The notes beneath the pieces were generated by a model, which worked only from the letters and a program-made list of their open reading frames with translations, was not told the DNA's origin and made no database searches. This document shows positions 1 through 6,100 of a DNA stretch of 8,095 nucleotides, one piece after another. The first letter of the stretch is position 1. The number at the start of each line of letters is the position of its first letter. A program made the translations under genes and the position numbers. Source of the DNA: JBOHCT01 sp050699055 (GTDB taxonomy: Bacteria; Actinomycetota; Actinomycetes; Streptosporangiales; JBOHCT01); assembly GCA_050699055.1 (NCBI GenBank), contig JBOHCT010000194.1:1-8095 (forward strand), written 5' to 3'.

Positions 1-405
1 GGCCTGGACCGCGGCGAGGTGTGGGTAGAGCGGGTCGAGCCGCTGGCCGGTCATGCTGGTGCGGGGCTGCAGCAGCCCCGCGTGCTTGACCCTTCCGGCC
101 GCCTCCCCGTACCGGAGGTGCAGCACGTCACCCAGATACGCCGCGGTCGAGGAGTAGCCCCTGGCGGTATCCAGGCCACGCTCGGCGACCTGGGCCACCA
201 GCTGCTGCTGGACCACCGGCACCAGCCGCGCGACCTCCTCGGTCGCCAGCAACACCCCGTCGACCGCCTCGTCCGACAGCCACGACAACGGCCCAGCCCC
301 GGCCACCACGGCGACCCGCTCCCGCGCGGTCAGCACCGCCTCCCACACCGCCTCATCGGTCGCGGGTGGCCCGGTGTCCTGGTCCCTGTCCATGTATTCG
401 AACAT
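1..405 (-). CDS. DUF222 / 13E12-type HNH endonuclease family protein, N-terminal part (cut by window edge)
   Basis: The minus strand is open from an ATG at 405 to the left edge (135 codons), so only the N-terminal part is visible and the HNH nuclease domain expected at the C-terminus lies outside the window. The protein starts MFEYMDRDQDTGPP. It then shows the DUF222 pattern: a helical stretch with LVPVVQQQLVAQVAERGLD, then GYSSTAAYLGDVLHLRYGEAAGRV, then a Gln/Arg-containing LLQPRTSMTGQRLDPLYPHLAA segment (roughly residues 60-133). In this family DUF222 precedes an HNH domain, and copies are often multiple per actinobacterial genome and mobile-like. An in-frame ATG at 393 is an alternative start; neither ATG has a clear Shine-Dalgarno sequence, so the mRNA may be leaderless. 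The ATG at 405 lies inside an SOS-box-like palindrome. The family call is from recognised sequence pattern; nuclease activity cannot be judged here. Confidence 0.8.
   Translation of the reverse strand, partial: MFEYMDRDQDTGPPATDEAVWEAVLTARERVAVVAGAGPLSWLSDEAVDGVLLATEEVARLVPVVQQQLVAQVAERGLDTARGYSSTAAYLGDVLHLRYGEAAGRVKHAGLLQPRTSMTGQRLDPLYPHLAAVQA
61..81. repeat. Perfect inverted repeat inside the DUF222 coding region
   Basis: GCGGGGCTG (61-69) and CAGCCCCGC (73-81) form a perfect 9-bp stem with a three-base loop. It encodes part of the conserved LLQP segment, so codon constraint alone may explain it. No T-run follows on either strand, so it is not a typical terminator. Confidence 0.5.
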
Positions 406-413
406 ACATTCGG
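398..413. promoter_or_regulatory. LexA (SOS) box-like palindrome over the DUF222 gene start
   Basis: The plus strand reads TCGAACATACATTCGG. Compared with the actinobacterial/Bacillus-type LexA consensus TCGAAC-N4-GTTCGA it matches 10 of the 12 defined positions, with one half-site perfect. The start codon ATG (405-403, minus strand) lies inside it. Some mycobacterial 13E12-family genes are known members of the LexA regulon, which makes the match more credible than position alone. Binding is inferred. Confidence 0.5.
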
Positions 414-506
414 GTACCGACAGAAGACGCCGCCAACGAGGGTTTTCGCAGGTCACAAGATGACAACGGTTGCTGATGAACCCACCGCCCCTGCCAGGAT
501 GTCCGG

Positions 507-1135
507 GTGGTGGATCCGGGCGAGTTCTATACAGGCATAGTCGCCGACCTTTACGAGCCGCTGAAGTCCAGCAGCCAGGATGGGGAGCCGTACGCGCGGT
601 TCATCGCGGAATCGGGTGAGCCCGCCTTGGAACTCGGCTGCGGCGACGGTGAGCCGATGCTCGACCTGCGCCGCCGCGGCCTCGACGTCGAGGGGGTCGA
701 CTCGTCGGCCGACATGCTTGCCCGTTGCCGCCACGAGGCGGCCCGTAAAGGCATCGACGTCGTCGTGCACCACCAGCGCATGGAGCGGTTGGACCTTCCG
801 CGCTCGTGCCGCTCTTCGTACCCTCGCCGACACCGGACCACCAGCTTGGTCGAGCCAAGGAGGCTCAGGCAGCCGATGGAGCGACAATCCGGGTGTCGGT
901 TCGTTCGGAGGGTCGGGACGACTCGCAACGGACCCAGCGGGCGATTCTCCGCTACGAGAGGCATGCGGCCGGCGAGAGCACCGTGGTGGATCGGCCCTGG
1001 ATCCTGCATTGGTACACGCCAACCGGGTTCCGCCGGCTCGCGACGGCAGCCGATCTTGAAGCGTCCGTCTCAGGCGGTCAGCCCGTAGCTCCCGACGCCA
1101 CCGAGTTCACCTTCGTGCTGCGCGCCGCCCGCTGA
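507..1135 (+). pseudogene. Class I SAM-dependent methyltransferase, broken by an internal deletion with frameshift
   Basis: Two reading frames together give one methyltransferase. The first, from GTG 507 (GTG 510 also possible; AGGA at 496-499), encodes VDPGEFYTGIVADLYEPL, the SAM-binding motif I ALELGCGDGEP (about residues 40-50) and motif II VEGVDSSADML (Asp65), then stops resembling the family after MERLDLPR (base about 800). From base 800 the frame +2 continues ALVPLFVPSPTPDHQLGRA and runs through LRYERH, RPWILHWYT and FTFVLRAAR to TGA at 1133-1135. In intact relatives roughly 30-35 residues (the motif IV region) sit between these two blocks, so a deletion of that order, not a multiple of three, is inferred. 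No other inactivating change is visible, which suggests recent decay. Translation of the first frame alone would give a scrambled tail ending at 1088. The substrate is unknown. The 3' end is 15 bases from the convergent gene's stop. Confidence 0.75.
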
Positions 1136-1150
1136 CCTGCGCACCGTCGA

Positions 1151-1411
1151 TCATTCGGGTGACGACGTCGCTTCCCGGCGGTGCAGCAGCTTTGCGATGC
1201 TCCACGCCGTGACGAGCGTCCACACCCCCTGCAGGATGACGAACCCCCACTGGTGGTGCAGCCACCCGACCACTGTGAGCAGGCCGGAGCCGAACAGGTT
1301 GAGCCACAGGTAGAGCCGCGAGTGCTGGGAGGTCCTGTTCAGCTGGAAGAGCGCGAACGGCACCAGGATCCCGAGTGCGCCGACGAACTCCAGCGCCAGG
1401 ACCGCGGTCAT
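1151..1411 (-). CDS. Small three-helix membrane protein, CBU_0592-like (second of a paralogous pair)
   Basis: The product has 86 residues and three predicted membrane helices at about residues 3-23, 33-50 and 55-75, with a short hydrophilic tail (HRREATSSPE). The core reads LYLWLNLFGSG, then HHQWGFVILQGVWTLV; this LYLxxNxxGSG...WGFVxLxGVWxLV pattern is that of the small CBU_0592-type membrane proteins of unknown function. Its ATG overlaps the TGA of the upstream paralogue (ATGA at 1411-1408), and a GAGAAGG ribosome site lies inside the upstream gene, so the two are probably translated together. No catalytic residues are apparent. It may work as a hetero-oligomer with its neighbour; that is inference from the pairing. 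Confidence 0.8.
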   Translation of the reverse strand: MTAVLALEFVGALGILVPFALFQLNRTSQHSRLYLWLNLFGSGLLTVVGWLHHQWGFVILQGVWTLVTAWSIAKLLHRREATSSPE

Positions 1412-1662
1412 GAAGCGGCCTTCTCGGGGCGCGCTCCGCGCAACCGCTGCACGACCCCGGCAAGTGACACCAGGGCCCAAACTCCCTCGAGGAAGACGAA
1501 ACCCCAGTCCTGCGACAGCACGGCGGTCGCCGTCAGGGCGCCGGAGCCGACGAGGTTCGGGACGAGATACAGGTACGATGTCTGGTCGAGCACGTCGAGC
1601 TGCGCGAGGACGAACCCGGCGAGCACCAGCAGCGCTCCGATGATCTGGACGATCTGGTCCAC
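1408..1662 (-). CDS. Small three-helix membrane protein, CBU_0592-like (first of a paralogous pair)
   Basis: The product has 84 residues starting MDQIVQIIGALLVLAGFVLA. Three membrane helices are predicted at about residues 4-22, 31-49 and 53-73, ending in a basic/polar tail (RLRGARPEKAAS). The central part LYLVPNLVGSGALTA...WGFVFLEGVWALV matches the following gene's product at more than half of about 38 aligned positions, so the two are tandem duplicates. I chose GTG 1662 because GGAGGGG lies five bases upstream; GTG 1677 would add five residues but lacks such a site. It is divergent from topA across a 310-base region. The function of the family is unknown. Confidence 0.8.
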   Translation of the reverse strand: MDQIVQIIGALLVLAGFVLAQLDVLDQTSYLYLVPNLVGSGALTATAVLSQDWGFVFLEGVWALVSLAGVVQRLRGARPEKAAS

Positions 1663-1972
1663 AGGCCCCTCCAACACGCGTCGTCTTGGCGGACCGGGTA
1701 CGGCGCGTATCTCGTCCGGGGAACGGGCTGTCGAACCGCGTCCGGCGCAACCCTATCGACCTGCGAACGGTGGGCCGGCGGACACGCGTCGTCCATCGCC
1801 GGAACACACGTGGTGGTGCTCGACGTTTCGGGTAGGTATACCCGCAGTGTGGAGTGGGTCCCGTGGAGTTGTACGGTCACGGGGGTTCACGCGCGGTGGG
1901 ATGAGGTGTGGCAGGTGTCACGGTACGGCGGATCGAGCCGACGACCGTGGCCGCCGACGAACAGGAGCATGC
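1663..1972. other. Divergent intergenic region between the CBU_0592-like pair and topA
   Basis: About 310 bases hold no convincing gene; the open frames here have no family resemblance or good ribosome sites. It must carry the promoters for both directions. For topA, TATACC (1837-1842, within the palindrome GGTATACC) and TACGGT (1872-1877) fit a TAnnnT-type -10 element, but neither has a good -35 at 17-18 bases. CGGCGG (1926-1931) and CCGCCG (1951-1956) could pair in the topA leader just before the ribosome site. No RNA gene or riboswitch was recognised. Confidence 0.5.
1706..1734 (-). promoter_or_regulatory. Possible sigma-70-type promoter for the CBU_0592-like pair
   Basis: On the minus strand TCGACA (1734-1729) resembles a -35 box and is followed after 17 bases by GATACG (1711-1706), a weak -10 match. 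It is 44 bases upstream of the chosen GTG 1662. Spacing is right, but the -10 box is poor, so this is only a candidate. Confidence 0.25.
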
Positions 1973-4747
1973 GTGGCACGCAAGGGAAAGACCGACGGCT
2001 CCGGCCGATCGCTGGTGATCGTGGAGTCGCCTGCCAAGGCGCGCACGATCGCCGGGTACCTCGGCAACGGGTACGTCGTCGAGTCCAGCGTCGGGCACAT
2101 CCGCGACCTGCCGGGCACCGCCGCCGAGATCCCGGCCAAGTACAAGAAGGAGCCGTGGGCCCGCCTCGGCGTCAACGTCGAGAACGACTTCGCCCCCCTG
2201 TACGTGGTGGGCAGCGCGAAGAAACAGCAGGTCACCCGGCTGAAGCAGGCTCTTTCGGACGCTGACGAGCTCTACCTCGCGACAGACGAGGACCGCGAGG
2301 GTGAGGCGATCGCCTGGCACCTGTCAGAGGTGCTGAACCCCAAGGTGCCGGTTCGGCGGATGGTGTTTCACGAGATCACGCAGCACGCGATCCGGGACGC
2401 GATCGAGCACCCGCGAGACATCGACCAGCAGCTCGTCGACGCCCAGGAGGCGCGGCGAATACTCGACCGGTTGTACGGCTACGAGGTTTCGCCCGTGCTC
2501 TGGCGCAAGGTCATGCCCAGGCTCTCCGCCGGGCGTGTGCAGTCGGTCGCGACTCGGCTCGTGGTGGAGCGCGAGCGGGAACGCATCGCGTTCCGGGAGG
2601 CCTCGTACTGGGGCCTGTCTGCGACCTTCGACACTCGTACGGATACCGACCCCCAGTCCTTCGGCGCGACGCTCGGCACGATCGACGGGCACAAGGTGGC
2701 GCAAGGCCGCGACTTCGACAACCGCGGGCGGTTGAAGAGCGAGAATGTCGTGCACCTCGACGAGGCCGCGGCGGGCGCGCTCGCCGAGCGGCTCTCCGAC
2801 GCGCGGTTCGCGGTCGACAGCGTCGAGCGCAAGCCGTACCGGCGCTCCCCGTACGCCCCGTTCCGTACGACGACCCTGCAGCAGGAGTCCGCGCGCAAGC
2901 TCGGCTTCAGCCCGGCGCGCACGATGCAGGTTGCCCAGCGGCTGTACGAGAACGGCTACATCACCTATATGCGCACCGACTCGGTGACGCTCGCCGACCA
3001 GGCGATCACGGCGGCGCGGCGCCAGGCGGCGCAGCTGTACGGGTCGGAGTACGTGCCGGACAAGCCGCGCAAGTACTCATCGAAGGTGAAGAACGCCCAG
3101 GAGGCGCACGAGGCGGTGCGCCCTGCGGGCGACACCTTCCGTACGCCCGCCGAGACGGGCCTCTCCGGTGACGAGTTCCGGCTCTACGAGCTGGTCTGGA
3201 AGCGCACCGTCGCCTCCCAGATGAAGGACGCGACCGGCCACTCCGTGTCCGTGCGGGTCGCGGGCACGAGCAGCGCGGGGGAGCGGTGCCAGTTCACCGC
3301 ATCCGGCAAGGTGCTCACCTTCCACGGCTTCCTGCGCGCGTACGTGGAGGGGTCCGACGACCCCGAGGCCGAGCTCGACTCCAGCGAGCGCAGGCTGCCT
3401 GACGTCACCGAGGGCGACGCGCTCGCCGCGCTGGAGCTCTCGCCTGAGGGACACCAGACCCGGCCGCCGGCCCGCTACACCGAGGCGACGCTCGTGCGCG
3501 AGCTCGAGGAGCGTGAGATCGGCCGGCCGTCGACGTACGCGGCGATAATCGCGACCATCCTCGCCCGCGACTACGTGTTCAAGAAGGGCACGGCGCTCGT
3601 ACCGACGTGGCTGGCGTTCGCGGTCGTGCGGCTGCTCGAGGAGCACTTCGGCCACCTCGTCGACTACGAGTTCACCGCGAGGATGGAGGGCGTGCTCGAC
3701 GACATCGCCCGCGGCGACGCCGGGATGGTCGAGTGGCTGACCAGGTTCTACTTCGGCGGCACCAACGGCCATGGCGGGGGTGGCGGAGTAGACGTAGGAA
3801 GCGACGGCGACGGCACGGGTGAGGGCCTGAAGGAGCTGGTCTCCGACCTCGGGGAGATCGACGCCCGCGAGATCAGCTCGTTCCCGCTGCCGGACAGCGA
3901 CATCGTCGTACGGGTCGGGCGGTATGGGGCCTACCTCGACCGCGACGGGCAGCGGGCGAACATCCCCGACGACCTGCCGCCGGACGAGCTGACCGTCGAG
4001 CGGGCCGAGGAGCTGCTCGAGGCCGGCAACGGCGGCCGCGAGCTCGGTGAGGATCCCGAGACCGGGCACGAGATCGTGGTGAAGAGCGGCAGGTACGGCC
4101 CGTACGTCACCGAGCTGCTGCCGGAGGACGCGGAGGGCAAGCCGCGTACCGCGTCACTGTTCCGTTCGATGACCCCCGACACGGTGACCCTCGACGACGC
4201 CCTGCGGTTGCTCTCGCTGCCGCGAGTCGTCGGCACTGCCGAGGACGGCGAGGAGGTCCTGGCGCGCAACGGCAGGTACGGTCCGTACCTGCGCAAGGGC
4301 ACCGACTCCCGCTCGCTCGACAGCGAGGAGCAGCTGTTCACCGTCACCTTGGACGAGGCGATGCGGCTGTTCGCCCAGCCGAAGCGGCGCGGCCGCCGCG
4401 CCGCCGCCCCGCCGTTGCGTGAGCTGGGCTCCGACCCTGCCACGGGCAAGCCCGTCGTGATCAAGGACGGCAGGTTCGGCCCGTACATCACCGACGGCGA
4501 GACCAACGTGACGGTGCCGCGGTCCGAGACGCCGGACGACGTCACCACGGATCGCGCGTACGAGCTGCTCGCGGAAAAGCGTGCGAAGGGGCCGGCTCCG
4601 CGCAAGCGCGCGACCAAGAAGACCACCAAAAAGACGACGGCCAAGAAGGCCGGCGCCAAGAAGGCCGCCAGCAAGAAGCCGGCGGCCAAGAAGACCGCGA
4701 GCAAGAAGACCGCGGCCAAGAAGAGCACCAGCAAGAAGTCGAGCTGA
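1973..4747 (+). CDS. topA: DNA topoisomerase I (type IA, actinobacterial)
   Basis: TopA relaxes negative supercoils by cutting one strand through a 5'-phosphotyrosine bond and passing the other; in actinobacteria it is normally essential. The product has 924 residues, the usual length for actinobacterial TopA. The Toprim domain is N-terminal: SLVIVESPAKARTIAGYL with Glu18, and ATDEDREGE with Asp105, Asp107 and Glu109 for Mg2+. SAGRVQS (185-191), the active-site YITYMRTDS with Tyr332, AHEAVRP and REIGRPSTYAAI follow. A Gly/Asp-rich linker lies at about 595-612, then four Topo_C repeats around GRYGAY (649), GRYGPY (706), GRYGPY (767) and GRFGPY (833), and a 48-residue Lys-rich tail (877-924). 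There are no zinc-binding Cys4 motifs, as expected for this lineage. The GTG start is supported by AGGAG five bases upstream and by homology beginning at once; the frame is open further upstream but that part looks non-coding. No sign of damage is visible. Confidence 0.98.
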   Translation: MARKGKTDGSGRSLVIVESPAKARTIAGYLGNGYVVESSVGHIRDLPGTAAEIPAKYKKEPWARLGVNVENDFAPLYVVGSAKKQQVTRLKQALSDADELYLATDEDREGEAIAWHLSEVLNPKVPVRRMVFHEITQHAIRDAIEHPRDIDQQLVDAQEARRILDRLYGYEVSPVLWRKVMPRLSAGRVQSVATRLVVERERERIAFREASYWGLSATFDTRTDTDPQSFGATLGTIDGHKVAQGRDFDNRGRLKSENVVHLDEAAAGALAERLSDARFAVDSVERKPYRRSPYAPFRTTTLQQESARKLGFSPARTMQVAQRLYENGYITYMRTDSVTLADQAITAARRQAAQLYGSEYVPDKPRKYSSKVKNAQEAHEAVRPAGDTFRTPAETGLSGDEFRLYELVWKRTVASQMKDATGHSVSVRVAGTSSAGERCQFTASGKVLTFHGFLRAYVEGSDDPEAELDSSERRLPDVTEGDALAALELSPEGHQTRPPARYTEATLVRELEEREIGRPSTYAAIIATILARDYVFKKGTALVPTWLAFAVVRLLEEHFGHLVDYEFTARMEGVLDDIARGDAGMVEWLTRFYFGGTNGHGGGGGVDVGSDGDGTGEGLKELVSDLGEIDAREISSFPLPDSDIVVRVGRYGAYLDRDGQRANIPDDLPPDELTVERAEELLEAGNGGRELGEDPETGHEIVVKSGRYGPYVTELLPEDAEGKPRTASLFRSMTPDTVTLDDALRLLSLPRVVGTAEDGEEVLARNGRYGPYLRKGTDSRSLDSEEQLFTVTLDEAMRLFAQPKRRGRRAAAPPLRELGSDPATGKPVVIKDGRFGPYITDGETNVTVPRSETPDDVTTDRAYELLAEKRAKGPAPRKRATKKTTKKTTAKKAGAKKAASKKPAAKKTASKKTAAKKSTSKKSS
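4616..4741 (+). repeat. Lys-Lys pentad repeat region encoding the TopA tail
   Basis: Nine KK doublets occur, mostly every five residues (for example KKTAS KKTAA KKSTS), giving an AAGAAG motif with a 15-base period. Such Ala/Lys-rich tails in Streptomyces and mycobacterial TopA are known to increase DNA binding and processivity. Repeat number can vary by slippage or recombination. Confidence 0.85.
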
Positions 4748-5452
4748 TCAGCCGGGCCCGTACGGCCCGCGTGGCCCGGGACCTGGTGGCGGGTAGCCGG
4801 GCGGCGGTGGTCCGGGACCACCGGCCCATGGCCCGGGGGGTCCTGCAGGCGCTGGACCGGCGACGGCGGCGAGAAGTCGCTTCTTGTGCGCGTTGCGGCG
4901 CAGTGCGGTGACCAGCAGGATGGCCCCGCAGATCAGGAACCCGACTAGCGGGATGGCGATGATCGCGAAGATGCCGCTCAGCAGGCCCCCGACGGAGAAC
5001 TTGCTGCCAACGGCGAACCGCACGCCCGCAGGGCTGGTGCACGAGAACCTGTAGCCGCCTTCGCTGGTGACGTGGACATGCGCGATGGCGTACCACTTGG
5101 TGCCGTTCTTCGTCAGGGTTTCGCTGCCGAAGACCGGCTTGAACCTGGACTGGCCGGGCCCGGTCACCTGGCAAGGGACCTTCCCGGGCAACGCCAGCGC
5201 GCTCGGCCTGGACGCGTACAAGCTCTTGTCTTCGTTCGGGGTGAGCTGGACGGTGGTGCTCCCGTTGTCGAGCTCGGTAAAGCCACTGAACGGTTTGGCC
5301 AACGTCCAGACGAAGATGCCGACGGCGATCAGGCAGCACAGGACGAAGACGCTGGGGCCGATGACGTACCAGATCCGCCGCGGGCGCAGCTCGCGCGGGT
5401 CGACGGAGGCCGGTGCGGCCGGCTGGCCTGAGTACGGTGCGTACGGCGTCAC
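4748..5452 (-). CDS. Two-helix membrane protein with an outside domain and a Pro/Gly-rich cytoplasmic tail
   Basis: The product has 234 residues. A short N-terminal stretch rich in Tyr, Pro and Ala (MTPYAPYSGQPAAPA) leads to a basic patch (RELRPRR). Helix 1 is at about residues 28-51. An extracytoplasmic domain of about 100 residues (52-155) contains exactly two cysteines, Cys94 and Cys138, well placed for a disulfide, and ends in GGYRFSCTSPAGVRFAVG, which looks like a beta-sandwich. Helix 2 is at about 156-184, followed by RRNAHKKR and a tail of Pro/Gly/Tyr (196-234). The GTG start is the only start codon in the open frame, but its ribosome site is poor (GGATGG, 13 bases away). It lies 55 bases after the 75-residue gene, in the same direction, so it is probably the last gene of that operon. 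Sensing or scaffolding at the membrane is plausible; no named family was recognised. Confidence 0.8.
   Translation of the reverse strand: MTPYAPYSGQPAAPASVDPRELRPRRIWYVIGPSVFVLCCLIAVGIFVWTLAKPFSGFTELDNGSTTVQLTPNEDKSLYASRPSALALPGKVPCQVTGPGQSRFKPVFGSETLTKNGTKWYAIAHVHVTSEGGYRFSCTSPAGVRFAVGSKFSVGGLLSGIFAIIAIPLVGFLICGAILLVTALRRNAHKKRLLAAVAGPAPAGPPGPWAGGPGPPPPGYPPPGPGPRGPYGPG
4753..4769. terminator. GC-rich hairpin just after topA, inside the convergent gene
   Basis: CGGGCC (4753-4758) and GGCCCG (4764-4769) can pair around a CGTAC loop, starting five bases after the topA stop. There is no T-run. Actinobacteria often use such hairpins without U-tracts, but here the bases also encode the Gly/Pro tail (GPRGPYGPG) of the opposite gene, so the pairing may be a by-product of coding. 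Confidence 0.3.
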
Positions 5453-5507
5453 GGGGGCTATCGTGCCATCCCGCGTGCGTGCCGTGGTGGGCTCGTGCTT
5501 GAGCTGA

Positions 5508-5735
5508 TCAAGTCGCGCGCGAAAGCGCGCCCGGAGGGGAAACGAGCCGGCCGGCGCGGTTGGCGCGGGCCACGACGTCGCCGATCTGCGCGCCGAAGTC
5601 CCGCCACCACGTCGGGCTGGGTGCGGCCGGCGTACGCGTGATGGACCGTCGGATGACGGTGGCCTCGGCGTCGTCGATCCGTACCGTTCGCGCCCACGCC
5701 GAAAGGAGCGTGTCGAGGTCGTCGGAGGGTTCCAT
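5508..5735 (-). CDS. Small protein, possible anti-sigma-like partner of the upstream sigma-4 protein
   Basis: The product has 75 residues from ATG 5735. I prefer this start over ATG 5741 because GGAGG ends seven bases before it, whereas it is only one base from 5741; with 5741 the gene would overlap the previous stop as ATGA. Either way translation is probably coupled to the sigma-4 gene, whose stop ends two bases upstream. The N-terminal part (EPSDDLDTLLSAWARTVRIDD) is acidic and helical; the middle TPAAPSPTWWRDFGAQIGDVVARANRA has a paired-Trp amphipathic helix that could touch the membrane. There is no transmembrane helix and no His-x3-Cys-x2-Cys zinc motif, so it is not a classical ZAS anti-sigma factor. 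The role as a partner of the sigma-4 protein is inferred from gene order only. Truncation of a longer membrane-anchored anti-sigma factor is an alternative. Confidence 0.65.
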   Translation of the reverse strand: MEPSDDLDTLLSAWARTVRIDDAEATVIRRSITRTPAAPSPTWWRDFGAQIGDVVARANRAGRLVSPPGALSRAT

Positions 5736-5737
5736 GG

Positions 5738-5980
5738 TCATGCCTCCAGGATCGTGGCCAGCTGCTTGCGGGCGAGCGCGAGCTTGTACCGAACGGTGCC
5801 CGCGGGCTGGTCGAGCGCGGCGCCGATCTGCGCGCTCGTCAGCTCGCCGACGGTGTGCATGGTCAGAACCACCCGTAGCTCCTCGGGAAGCGCGCGGATC
5901 GCCGAGGCGACCTCGTCCATCCGTTCGCCGGTCTCAGCACGGGTTTCCGGCTGGTCGTGGGCTGGCGCGGCGGTCGACAC
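5738..5980 (-). CDS. Sigma-70 region 4-only protein (ECF-like, region 2 missing)
   Basis: The product has 80 residues from GTG 5980. Residues 1-20 (STAAPAHDQPETRAETGER) look like an ECF inter-domain linker. Residues 21-80 are sigma region 4: MDEVASAIRALPEELRVVL, then the helix-turn-helix LTSAQIGAALDQPAGTVRYK and LALARKQLATILEA, the part that contacts the -35 element and the RNA polymerase beta flap. Region 2, needed for -10 recognition and core binding, is absent. The frame stays open to a TAA at 6103-6101 but contains no further start codon, and no region 2-like sequence is seen in any frame between 5981 and 6103. ATG 5920 is an alternative start giving region 4 alone. It could be a remnant of a deleted ECF gene, or a functional region-4 regulator; the intact frame and coupled partner favour some function. 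The ribosome site is weak. Confidence 0.75.
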   Translation of the reverse strand: MSTAAPAHDQPETRAETGERMDEVASAIRALPEELRVVLTMHTVGELTSAQIGAALDQPAGTVRYKLALARKQLATILEA

Positions 5981-6100
5981 TGTCTGCTCGAGTGTGTGCT
6001 GCGTGGTGCGCCGGGTGCCTGCACCAGTACTGTCGTCGTTCCCATACCGAGGAAGACGGCCCGGAGCCGGAAGTGTTGGTGCGGCGCGCCCGCGCGGTGG

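Noticed and set aside
1181..1972. In-frame N-terminal extension of topA (264 codons)
   Set aside because: It overlaps the two CBU_0592-like genes on the other strand, has no family resemblance, and GTG 1973 has a proper ribosome site with homology beginning at once.
3077..4069. Minus-strand open frame of 330 codons inside topA
   Set aside because: Shadow of the topA codons on the opposite strand, without domain similarity.
4616..4741. Regular 15-base repeats resembling a repeat array
   Set aside because: They are the Lys-rich codons of the TopA tail; no spacers or palindromic repeats, so not a CRISPR array.
5863..6045. Possible frameshifted sigma region 2 upstream of the sigma-4 gene
   Set aside because: The three minus-strand frames between 5981 and 6103 show no region 2 motifs, and the space is too short for the roughly 70-residue domain.
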